Assembly: GCA_037039925.1 (NCBI GenBank)
Contig: JAXRKP010000237.1
Coordinates: 346,070-410,069 of the forward strand
DNA length: 64,000 nucleotides
Direction: 5' to 3'
Source of the DNA: Doris montereyensis
Lineage: Eukaryota > Mollusca > Gastropoda > Nudibranchia > Dorididae
The translations under genes and the position numbers were made by a program. The notes below the pieces were generated by a model, which had not been told where the DNA came from, made no database searches, and saw nothing but the letters and a program-made list of their open reading frames with translations. Below are positions 1-12,885 of this stretch, in pieces. Position 1 is the stretch's first letter; each line of letters opens with the position of its first letter.

Positions 1-373
1 GTGACTGCTCATTAGCCATTTTACAATTTGTGATGACTTTATTGTTGTAATTCCTAAAAAATCTAATGTAAATATCGGATCTTATCCTCAAGTCATTCAA
101 TAACGCCAAGTAATGCAGATTGAAATTTATTGGCCATAGGACTATAGATACGAAACACAAAGGCAGTCAAGCTGTTCTGATAAGATGAGTTTGTAATATA
201 CAGGTTTTATGAAATATTTCTTAACAACTGGATAATGTTAAAGTTGTCTAAGAAAAAATCTGTACTTTTAAAAAGAAGAGAAAGATGGCTGGTCTTCCCC
301 TTCTCAAACCAATTTTCAGAAGTGGTTGTTTTATTATTTATCTTTTGTTTTTGTTGTCATTTTTATTCATTAG

Positions 374-527
374 GCCTCTGAAAGCATGCGAACGAAAATG
401 AAAATGGAAAAAGAACTGGCCAAAGTTCAAGACATCATGCAAGGCTTGAATCAACAGGGCGCCAAGTTGTCACAGGCCATGAACACACTCCGAAGGTCCT
501 CCTCTGGCACTCAATTGGCTGTCTTAG
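374..527 (+). CDS. Exon: coiled-coil segment of the PLEKHA-like gene
   Basis: Acceptor TTCATTAG precedes and donor GTAAAG follows. The exon reads 51 codons plus one base with no stop. The peptide is charged and helical (MKMEKELAKVQDIMQ, then LSQAMNTLRRSSSG), as expected for a short coiled coil followed by a Ser-rich linker. The leftover G joins the first AT of the next exon to give an Asp codon, so phase is kept. Confidence 0.7.
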
Positions 528-2506
528 GTAAAGCTCTCGCATGACCTTTGCTAAGATGTGTCGTGGTCAGAAATCTGTTCCCCAAAAATGGAAATTTAAG
601 AGAAAATATTAAGTCCAAGTAAACAGCAACAGTAATATAACAGCTATAACTGCCGTAATGTTTTTTAGCATTGATAAACCTTTTTTCTTATGTTGAATAA
701 TTGGAATTCTGGACTTTGAAAAACCAGTTGGTAAATCTCTGTTTTGATATCAACTTTACACGTCTTGCTCAAATGATGAGCAGAGGTATTTTATTCCCTG
801 CCAAAAATGCCAAACAATTAAGTAACAGAATCAAAGCAAAGGAGTGAGGGAGATTGTAATTTTTTAAAAACCCCAGACAAACAGCAGAACAATAATAATG
901 TTTAAAAAATGAGTAAAAAGAATAAATAAAAAAGGAACCACACACTCACACAAATAGAAATTTTGTAAGAATCAATAAGAATGCTAAAAAGAAAAGATAT
1001 TCACTTTTATTTCAGTTTTTCTTTGTTGCAAAACTTTGATGAAGCAGTAGGCTTTCTTTTTTTTTTTGACAAGGAAGAAAAAAAAAAAATGTAAATAAAT
1101 CATTTATTGTATTTTTTTTTCAGATAATGAAGGAAACGAAAAGATGTTGTCTGGCACATACCTTCAGACTGATTTGGACTCTGGTGACCAGGTGGATTTG
1201 GCAAGGTCCGGGCACACTGAAAATTCACCTGCCGCTCAGCACTTCATCAGCCATCAGCGACAGGTTGGTTTTGACTCAATAAAAAAAAAAGGTAGAAGTT
1301 CCTTCCCGGCCATTACAACCTATAGAGCTGGAGCTTATCTGATTTCTGTAGCGTGAAGCCAAATAGGTAATAATAATCATCTCCTGGATAGGACATTGGT
1401 CTGACTCCCAAACTTAGTGCTTGTACTTGTTTGCACCTGGGTTGAGTGGGGAAAGGTGAGGTGAATATTATCACCTGTTTTGTTTCATGCTATAGAAACT
1501 GGATAAGCTCTGGCTCTATGGGCCATACTGGCATTGAAGGAACTTTACTTTATACGTTTATTAAACCTCCGCTTTCTCATAACTTTCAATACTCTGAAGT
1601 CATCAAAAAATTGAATAAGTTAAAATCAAAGTTGAGATGTTCATAACTTAAGATACATTTGGTGTACCGGAATGGTCTTTATTTTATTTCATGAAAAATT
1701 GTTTCTCACCTCATAAAAATTGATCATTCAAATAAGAAATTTTTATCAAACAAAGTTTATGAAGTACACAAATGAAAAGAAAATCATGTTAGAGGACAAT
1801 TCTGTTTTAAAAAATGAATGTGGTAGAAATTTGGGTTAAGGACGTTATCGCAGAAATGCATGATTGGGTATTGGTTCACTGTATAAAATCATACACATGC
1901 CTGGTTTCTTGTCATTTGTGTCCGCAGAATGCCAGTGAACCAGAAGACTGGAATACAGATGAAGGAGATGAAAGCACTCGGAAGTTTTTTGGTGAGTTTT
2001 ATCTTTATCTCCTTTTCATGAAAATTAATGTATGCAGTCTTTTCATTTTCTTAGAGTATCTCCAGTTACCTTGAATTAAGTTAAATTTAGCACTCTATCA
2101 AAAATGTATGTAACTTATATTGTAGTCAGATCCATATGCAGTGTGGGCTTAATTTCACCGTAAGCACTCTGGAAGAAATTTGTTAGCCATTTACGTAAGA
2201 GAGGTTACATAACAAATTACATTCATGTACCACTGATCACACACATATTGTGATGATAGCTTGATAATTACTCATTTGAATTTTGAATGGTTGTTGAATA
2301 TTTCCTTGTGTTGCTTTGAAAGCTACAAAGACAGAGACTTTATCTTGCCTTAGGCAGACAACATATTATTTGTATTGTCTTGAGTATACATACCATGCAT
2401 CAGTCGGAGGAGAGGAGGAGGAGGAGGAGGGAGGAGGAGGAGGAGGAGGAGGGGAGGAGGAGGAGGAGGAGGAGGAGGAGGAGGAGGAGGAGGAGGAGGA
2501 GGAGGA

Positions 2507-2570
<64 letters not shown>

Positions 2571-2613
2571 GAGGAGGAGGAGGAGGAGGAGGAGGAGGAG
2601 GAGGAGGAGGAGA

Positions 2614-2675
<62 letters not shown>

Positions 2676-3768
2676 AGGAGAAGGAGAAGGAGAAGAAGAA
2701 GAAATAAAAAACTCAACAGTTAAGATTTGCCAACTTGTATTCAGTTGTCATAACAGGTAATTACCACCCTATATATTTTTTATCCCTAACAATTTCAGGT
2801 TTGGGACCAAGGGATACAATCCAAAGGTCAGACAGTTCGGGACGTGAAACGCCTGTCAGAAGCCAGGAGGGAGAGAGAGGAGGAAAGAGGAGACGATTTC
2901 GGAGAAGGTTGGCAAGAAACTTTATGTTTACTGTAGTTTTTATTTTAAGTCATTTTTATAAATTAAGCACTAAAATGTTTAAACACTAAAATTGAAAACT
3001 TACTAGATATTCAAAATTGACATTTATGCTTATGTATATATATTATTAGATGTTTGTACATTATGTTTTGTTTTTTTTAAAAAATGATTTTAATTTTCAT
3101 TGAATCTTTCATAATTGTTCGATATCTTAACTCTTTAAACCCTGACCCCCTGAGCCTTATTTGTCCCTACACCTGAGCTCCAGAGATATTTAGCACATGA
3201 TGTCAGCATCTGTTCCTGATTGGTCAATCTAAATATAGGATGCAACCAAAGATAAGTGATGTAGTACCCTCCCGGACCTACACAGCACACTCGGTTTATA
3301 GGAACGAAGGTGCTCATGAGGTGTAGGTAGCGCTCAGGACATAATAGAATACAACCAAAATAAGTGACCTAGTGACCTACACAGTGCGTTTAATATGTAG
3401 GATCAAAGGGATTGCGACGTTTAGGTTGTGCTGGGGCCGATCAGGTTAAAGGTTTTTTCAGTTGTTTATGAAGCTTAGGTAAACAGATTCATGCAGTAAT
3501 GTTTTCAGTGGTGCTATTAAAATAAGGATAAATGGAACTCTTTCTATATAGAACACATTGATGTATTTTCTTATAATTGTCTCTTCTGTTCCAGAGATCA
3601 AATTACAAGTCAGCAATGTGGATACTGAAGTGAGTTTGGATTTAAGGAAAGAAGACTTTGTTCAGTTGTTTTTTTCCATTAGACATTTTGTACAATTTTG
3701 TATTTCACCCATTTTGGTTCCAGAAAATAATCTGGTAAACCTGACTGATTATGTATATTTGAAGGGAG

Positions 3769-3835
<67 letters not shown>

Positions 3836-3857
3836 GAGGGAAAGGGGAAAGGGAAGG

Positions 3858-3890
<33 letters not shown>

Positions 3891-6800
3891 AGGAGGGAGG
3901 GAGAAAGGGAGGGGAGGGGAGGGAGGGAGGGAGGGAGGGAGGGAGGGAGGGAGGGAAAGGAAAGGAGGGAGGGAGGGAGGGAGGGAAAGGGAGGGAGGGA
4001 GGAGGGAGGGGGAGGGAGGGAGGGAGGGAGGGAGGAGGGAGGGAGGGAGGGAGGGAAGGAGGGAGGGAGGGGGAGGGAGGGAGGGAGGGAGGGAGAGGAG
4101 GAGGGAGGGAGGGGAGACTGACGGACTGTACTATCTTATTTATTATTACTTGTTCCATCTAATCTTTCTAGTAACATCAAGTAATCCTCAAATTTAAATG
4201 TTTTCACACATAAAGATGAGAATTATGTTTTCTTCAAGACAATTCACATCTATTTTTGGTCATTTCCATATTATTTTGACTCATAAAGCTGGCAATGCAT
4301 TTTTCCAGGACACCTGAGGCACTTACTGATCTTTCTCTCTTTCTTTCTTCTTAAAATGTATTTCTATAGGACCTGCATTCATTCAAAGCCCAGCCTTGCA
4401 CAGTGATTTGAAATCCAGGCCAGTGGCTCAACCATGGGAGTCGGAGTCATCCTCTGTATGAAAACCTTCCCGCTACGGTTCCATGCCGGCTCTAGCTGAC
4501 AACCAGTCCGTATCAAGCTCTAGAAGATCCTCCATCATTCTCATGAGCCCCCAAGCCATTCACTCCATTACCAGGACAAAACAGCCCGGCCTTCGTTTAA
4601 GAGTGAAATCTCATGATTTTGTCATGGAAACAGGTACCCTCAAACCAACTCAGACAACAGGGAAAATGAACAGAATTTGACCAGTCAGTATCAAAGTCAA
4701 GATGCTTTGAAATCCAATAACACACAATTGTATCAGAGTAGCATGAGGCCTGACCACACAGATTCTGGGCTTCAGTTTAATGGGAATTACATGATGCAAG
4801 AAGAACCAATCTCAACTGTCCTCTCCTTATTCCGAGGGTCAATTTCATGCTAAGCCATTAACTATTCAACCTCTGAACCAAGAAATAAAAACGAACTGCA
4901 ATTTACTCAAAATGAGGCTGATGGACAAAGACACCAGATGAAAACTTTTGAGTAAGAAAATATAGGGAACGAATGAAGTTTTCCTCATTTTCAAATTTTA
5001 TTTTAACTAAATTTAAAAACAAAGTTAAAAAAAAGTCAAGTGAAAAATAAAAATAAAAAAGGTTAAGGAGTGAGAGAAAAATCCACACACACACACACAC
5101 ACACACACACATCTTTTCAGCCTCTTGTCAGTGTCTGTGTACTTAAATTGCAATGAACTTGTCTTTTCACGTTGTCACTCTAGGCAATGCGTTGCAGACA
5201 AACATTTCTGAAGAACAGCAGCCACGGCCATATGCTGTGAAACCGTGGTCAAGACCAGAGCAAACTCATCTGACAACGCTTTACACGCAAAGAAGGGCAG
5301 AGAGGACAGTACCTTACTATCTCCAGTAGTCAGCCTCTCAAGATGGAGACAAACTCTCTCTAGCCCCACCCTTCACTCCTCTGCCGGTGACTTGATCCTG
5401 AATCGCTCGGTGAGTGCATTTATTTATGGCGGTTGTAGAGATATTCTTGATACATGTCATATTATTCTATCTGCTGTTGACTTATGTAAAAATGCTTTTA
5501 TTTTGAATTTGCAAGAGTTAGCTGGAAAGGCATTTTTTGGTATTATGATAACGATAACAAAAATGTATTTTCACCTTGCTGTAGTATGGAAAGACAGAAT
5601 AATGTGCACAAGGTGCTCTCAAATAGTTTCTTTGAAAAGAAAAAATCAAACCTGAAGGGAATCTTCAAATAAACACTGACAGGGGCAGCAGCAATAAGAC
5701 AAAACTGAATATAACAAGACAGGGATGTGATGGTTGGGGGGGGGGGGGAGCTTGGGAGCTAGAGGACAATAAATGATTTCACAGGGATAAACCTCAATTT
5801 GCATAGGGATATGGCTCTATCTTTTTCTTACGTCAGTGCTTTTGAGCAAAATAAGTTAAGGCATGCTCCTCAATTTGGATATAACAGAATAATATGTAAA
5901 ACAGTACTTTCAACTTAATACTGGCGGGCTTCTAAAAATATTTTTAAAGGTATCTTCAGGAAGAAAATGTTATGTCTTTTACGAAATATAATTCTTAAGA
6001 ATCGTTTTATTACAAAACAGTTTTATGTAATATTTTCAAACAATCGTTGTCACACTACAGAAAGTTGTGCAAAGGAAAAAAAACAAACCCATACTTTAGG
6101 GCTAACTGATAATATCATCACTCTTTGAGAGGAAATGCTTTATGTTTTTACTTTTTTGTCTCAAGGCTTTGTTGTACTACCTGTTTAGGGTAAGGCTGTG
6201 ATGCATGAAAGTAATCCATATCTAAAATGTATTCCATTTAAGAAAGGAACTTGTACAATTTCTCTACAGGTTGGACAAGATTTACTACTGGTCAAACTAT
6301 CATTAATTAAAGCAGTACAAAAAAAGATCAGAGCTTTTTGTCTGTTTAAAGTATCATATGAGAAGAATATAAACCATTACTGCACTTCCTCTCTAATCAT
6401 TAGACTTAATTATCTTCCTCATCTATTTAGTTCATGTTTATGTGCATTCTTCTTCTCAGATTATATATCAGATTATCTAGGGTTATCAGATTATCTAGGG
6501 TTATCAGATTATCTAGGGTTATCTAATTTGTCCAGATTTGTCTAGAGGTTGACTATGTGCCATTGCCTCTGTATTTCCAAACAATAAAACGAAAGTTCAG
6601 CGAATGAATTAAACCTTAAAAAAACCACCAACCCATTAAAACCTTTGATTTAAAAACTATCTTTTCTCTACAGACATAACTTTTTTATTATGTTTTTTCA
6701 TTTGTAATTTTTTTTTATCGGGGAGGAGGGTTCTTTTAAGAGGAGTTTTATTATTATTTTAGAATTATTAATAAGTACATGTCGGCCTTATGTGCAGTTC

Positions 6801-9800
6801 AAGCACCATGAGGATAAGTAAGTAAATAAGTACAGGAAAGATTAGCTAAAGGGTAACTTTGATGAAATCTTTAAATCTCTGCTTTCATTTATGTTGATCT
6901 TGTTAAAAAGCAGAATTTGTTTGTTATGGGCGGGACCAAGTTCAGTTACTCACCTTCGTCATTGTCATCAAAGGCGGAGCTATTAAAGAATACTCCTTTG
7001 TTAACTGATCTTGTTGTTCTTTATGAATGTTTATATTTTGCCTTGATGGCTCCAAGGGAAAAGGATATATCAATCATACCATATTATTATGCTAATGTAT
7101 TTACAGTTGGCATTGCTGTCATGCATGTGCTTTTTAAATTTAATATAAAGACATACAACATTGGCTGATTTCCATTTTTATTGAAATGTGCACACAATTA
7201 CAGCATTTTGGTAACATTTTATCTGGTTATTGGTTATATCTATGGAACGTGATATTTAAGTGGATGTTTTAATAACATTTATGACAAAAAACTATTGCTC
7301 ATACAGACCAAAGTCTATGAATTTATAGACCATTTTTAGTCGTAGGTGCTGAATATTCACTTACCCACTGTTCATGTTCTGTTTTTTTCTTTTTATGTCT
7401 TGAAAAAAAAAATTTCATTCCATCTTTCTGTAATGTAAAACAACATCCTTGTTCTTGCTCTACGAGCAGGCAGTTGATAGGTGCTACTGGTAGGTCCTAT
7501 TTCTTTCCTTTCCTTCTTTTACATAATTTCATCTTACTGTTTCCCCTTAATTTACCCTGAGACCATTGCAATCGTGGATTGAGGTAAATGTCAATGAAAC
7601 AAACAAACTAACTTGCTCTACAAAAATGTTTGAAGGCTAAAATATAACAATTTTGTCCATTTAATGGAGAAATTGGTTGATATATCTGTCCACATTGGTT
7701 TATTGAAATGAATTGATTTTCTCAACTATCATTACATTTACATGCATCAGTTATCTTCAGGTAACATTTCTCCTATCACTTAAGGTGAAGGACACACAGG
7801 AATTTTATTCATTCACTGATTGGTTCAAATTTTTTTTCTTGTTTGTAGGTAAGGTTGAAAAAGTCTGAGGCGGCCGTGAATATAAATTTCGTTTGAATTC
7901 ATGAAAGACATATTTTATTTACAGTTTTTCCATATTTTATTGAAATCAATAAGTTTTTTATCCATTTATCTTCACCATCAAATCATTGAAAATGGTCTTT
8001 TTGTATTTTTCTTTCCTTGTTTTACAATTGTTCATTTAACGAACAGTTCCACAATAATTTTGAGACATGTTTTGGAGCCAACAAATAGTCGTACTGAAGA
8101 AAGACAGATATGTCAAAAATAGTATCAGAAGGAGAGAAGGAGGGAGAAAGACAATTTGAATAAGAAAAGGATTGATATTGTCAACTATGATGATGTCTTC
8201 TATCCTGAGTGGGAGCTAAGCGAGTTTTGGCATTGAAATGGGGCCTTTTTTATCAATGTAACTATGGGATCCCCTGATCGGCAAAAGTGCCGACGCAGGA
8301 ACTGCGACTGACCCTGAAGCCAACTGAGGCAGTACATGACAATGTCGCTGTTTTAGGGCTCTCTCAGAGCTCAAACAACCAATGCCCATTTAAGTCATGT
8401 ACAACCCACTCATTTGGCTGATATTACTAGAAGGTTAAATTCAACCCACAAACAAATGTGAGGAAGAAATTGCTGTTAAAAACCTCCTGACCCAGCAAAG
8501 TTACTTGGGCTGAAATACTTGAGATACAAGGATAAAAAGAGTGAACTTGTTAAAAGCTATAAATTGTGTAGATTTCATACTCAGTTTGACATTCTGTTAT
8601 AGCAAATGCTCTATGTCAATGAATTTATCAATTTTGAATCATATTTTCAGTCTGGTATTTCCATTTTCATTCTTTTTACACATTTGCCAACTTAACGAGT
8701 CCTCCAAATACTTGTTAAGGTCAGTTTAAACATACCCCTTAAGGTAGATAGTGAGTAGTAACAGTATCTTGGGTGGCTATAAGAAAAATGAAACTGTTCC
8801 GAGACTTTAATTAAAGCAGCCTGTGTAAGAAAATCGTCTTAAATTTTCCTCCTTTTATTTGTGTGTTGGACTACATCTTGCAGTTGCTTTTCAACCCAAA
8901 AAGTAATGAGCCATTGGGAAAGTCATGTTAAGAAATAAAATATACATATACATATACCAAGGCATCGTTTTACACATTTGTTGAGGTGATCCATTGATGC
9001 TCCTTGCTGTTGATAGATGGCTTACAGTTAATAGAATAGCAGTTTTCTGATTTCAACGATATAATTCTGATCTTAGCACTCAATTATATTGTCTTTTTAA
9101 GTAGTAAAATTCCTCCAAGACCACAAAAAGCTCACAGAGCCAGAGTCTATTTCAGATTCCATAGCATGAAATAGAACAGGTGATGATTTATGACCCCTGG
9201 ATGCTAGTCTGTTGTAGGTTTTGCTGTCCAGTTGACACTGGTACTCATTCATGCCTGAGTCAAGTGGAAAAATGTTTGTTAAGTATCTCTCCCAAGGAAT
9301 ACAAAGTTGGACCTAGCATTGCCATGATTGAACCCAGATGTCACGATCCCAAGTCCGGTTGCCTAGCCACTAGACCACTGTCACTACCTATCTTTTAAGT
9401 CCTCTGTCATAAAAGGATACATCTGTTTTAACAGACTTTCTTTTATGAACAGTTCCAGAATGCATAGTCCACAGGGTTAAAGTTAAGCGACTCTGCAGGC
9501 CATTTATGTGTACAGGATGTGGCCTCATCTTGTACTACCATAAAATATTTTCCTCATGAGATAAATAGGAATCTTATAGTCTCAGATGTCATAGAGTGAT
9601 GAGGACGGTGGCATGAGCTGTTTGTGAGATAAATAGAATCTTATAGTCTCAGATGTCATAGAGTGATGAGGACGGTGGCATGAGCTGTTTGTGAGATAAA
9701 TAGAATCTTATAGTCTCAGATGTCATAGAGTGATGAGGACGGTGGCATGAGCTGTTTGTGAGATAAATAGAATCTTATAGTCTCAGATGTCTTAGTGTCA

Positions 9801-12800
9801 GGAGGACGGTAGCATAAGCTGTTTGTGAGAGAAATACAATCTTATAGTCTCAGATGTCTTAGTGTCAGGAGGACTGTGGTATGAGCTGTTTGTAGGTTCT
9901 ACTTCTTTTCTCTCTCTCTCTTTCACATGTTTCATCTTGCTCTTCCCTCTTAATTTAAGCTGAGATCACAGCATATGGAAGACAGAAAAAATTCCAAGGA
10001 AATAAATCTTGGTGGAATTTGTTAGTTGGTTTGCTTTTTGAGTCCCCTTTAATCAAGGTGACAGTTTTTATGGTATTTTTTAGTATTTTTAGTTACATTT
10101 CTCTTATCTTGTTTTCCCTTTTTCAGTCTTTCTCATCTCAGACCTGTAGATTTATCCTTTACTCCACTTTGAATAAAGAATGACCATTACTCTTCTTTCA
10201 AAGAATTCAAAGTGGAATAAACATTATTTGGGATCTATCTTTTTTCTTTACCTTCTTATCATTAGTGTTTTTGTTGTTGTTGTTGTTGTTTTTCGGTTTA
10301 AATTTGTTTGAAAATAATTTTTGTATGCAGTCCCTTATCGTCCGTGGCTCTATTGCCTTTTCCCTCTTTTCAAAGAAAAGGATTTGGTTTGAATCACCTC
10401 TTGTTATTTTACTTTACTTACTTCACCATGTCAATGGTTTAAGAAAAGAAGGAATTCACTCGTACACATATTTCTTTAGACCTATTGCTCACAATTGCAC
10501 TGATCCTATGGGTTTTGAGGCAATTACTTTCATTGTCATGATAAAAACATTGTAAATTATGGAAATGTCATATCTGTAAAAATCTGCACATATTAAAGTC
10601 TGCACTTATATATGTATATCATGTTATTGTATAAGAACATGCATTTATTTTTAAATCAGTCAGTGAAATAACATTCATTCGTTTAGACTCAATCTGTATG
10701 TGGTGTTTAACACTAATTACTTAATTTGCATGGATAAAATAATATGTTTTATGTATACGCAAATTGTTTATTTTGATTTGTGTGTGTGTGTGTGTATGTT
10801 GGTGGGGTAAGGGTGACAAGAAACACAGTAAAGCATGGATATTCTGGACAAATTTTGAATATTCATTTAAATAATGGATTTTATTTTATCGTAAATAAGT
10901 TTGTCATTTTATCACATTTAAATGTAATTTTATATCTTATTTAATCATGTAAATATAAATATATATTACGCCTTATATTTCTGTAAATGTCTTACTAACA
11001 TTGTCTTTCTTTTATGTGCCCTTACCAACATTCTGTTTGGCCTGATCAAACTGCTTTGCTGTTTAGATTGACGATGTGCCAGATATTGTCAAAAGCTCAC
11101 AGACCAAAGTTGATCAAATAGATGAAGATATGATTGATCGAGAAATTGTAAGTATAATTTGTGCTACAAGACAGAAATTGCCTCTCCTTCAAACTTGAAT
11201 TCACAAAATACATTGGGCTGAGTTTACTTCGGTCACTTATAGGCAGCTGGCGATAGCTATCGGTGGACCTACTTCTTTCCCTTCACTCTTTCTAGTATCT
11301 TTCTTCTTGCTGTTTGTTGTAGCAAAACCTTAGTATTGTGAGCTTATAATCACGATGGCACTGGTTCAAACCCACGGCTGGCACAGTTGGGTTTTTTCAC
11401 AACGTTGTACTCTTAGGAAAGGTACTTTACTCTGCTGTCCTCACTTGACTCAGGTGTGAATGAGTACTCAGCTATAGGTAGAGAAAGTTCTTGAGTGTCA
11501 GTACGAAGTGCCTACATGCTACTGTACTGTGTGCTCCCCAGGGAGTTGAGAAGGACTTTGAATAAAATGGACTGCTAGGAGAAAAATGATGTACACTCGG
11601 TGAGCCTGCAGTTTTGCGGCAGCCTACAGACTATAATTCAAATCTGTATCGCTCTCTTTATTTCATCTTAATTCACCCCGAGATCACGGCATATGTGACG
11701 GGTAAATTTCAGTGAAATAAGCAAACAAAAATCAAGTCACTGGTTAAATACGCACGGTGGTGTCTCTCTGAAAACTCTGTTTTCCATCTTATTCTGATGG
11801 TGTATCTGGGAAGCAAATCTAGTGAAATGGCTTGTCCTTTTTTTGGATATAACTTGTTATAGGATACAGCTTTGAATACATCCAAGGCTATGTATTGTTC
11901 TTGAAGGAATTAGAATGAGATCAGGAGATCCTTTAGGTTGTTTTAAAGTGGGCAGTTGGCTGGAGGTACTGGAAGGTCCTACTTCTTTCCGTTCACTCTT
12001 TCATTTCTCTTTCATCTTGCTGTCTCCTCTTAATACACCTGAGATAGCCGCATATGGTAGGCGGAATAAATTTCAATGAAACGAAAGAAAAAAGTTGTCG
12101 AAAGGATTAAATTTGCTTTTGTATTTGTATTTGTTTTAGCTTATATAGATATTAACTTCTATTTTAGACAGTAAGAGGTGAATGTATCATATTTGAAATG
12201 AAACAAAGGAAAGACAGAGGGATAGATTATTTGTCAGCAAACTTTGAATCGATTCTATCAGTAGTCCTGTTTGAATTGATTTGTTATTTGATTCTTATGT
12301 GTCACCCATAAATTTTGTCCAAACAGATTTGAAAGTATATTTAGATAACTTTAAGTCAACAGTTACATAAAGCAACAGTTTGTTAGCTTGAAGTGATGTA
12401 TGGAATTCAGTACTCTTTTACTTGCAAATATGCTTTCAGATGATGAGCACAGAGGTAAAATGCGCTTATAGAAATGCTTTTCAGATAATGGGAGCGTGAT
12501 TTTAGCCATTACCTTTGTTATCCTGTAGAAATGTGCCTCAAATATAGAAGCAGAAATTTAGTCTATCCATGAAGCAGTCTTTTTAAGAAATCAATTTCTT
12601 CATTGGAGGAGGAAGGCGGGGGAGGGGTTAGTGTTCTCTCTAAGCTGTGCGCAAAAGGGTGCCCACAGTTGAGAAATGTCTGTGCACACCAACGAAAAAC
12701 AGCAGCATGCACATAGTTTAAAAGATCTATTTATTTGCACATAATTGACATGTTTTTATCAAACTTTGCAGAACACCAAAAATTTAGGCACACAAACAAT

Positions 12801-12819
12801 GACAACAAAATTTAAGGGA

Positions 12820-12885
<66 letters not shown>

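Larger units (their letters stand above)
5410..11066. other. Large intron of the PLEKHA-like gene, repeat-rich
   Basis: No supported exon was found. It holds a poly-G run (5738-5750), an 18-bp repeat, an M-type dispersed repeat (7480-7612), an S2 SINE (9165-9395), a 67-bp tandem repeat (9558-9892) and a short GT tract (10781-10798). A somewhat more GC-rich stretch at 8200-8530 is unassigned. Confidence 0.5.

Noticed and set aside
4459..4461. Stop-to-Trp recoding by A-to-I RNA editing in the PLEKHA-like gene (TGA to TGG)
   Set aside because: Attractive because of the open frame on both sides, but frame shifts in the same exon are explained more simply by base errors.
6466..6526. Telomere-like repeat (contains TAGGGTTA)
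   Set aside because: The repeat period is 18 bp and the hexamer TTAGGG is not itself tandem.
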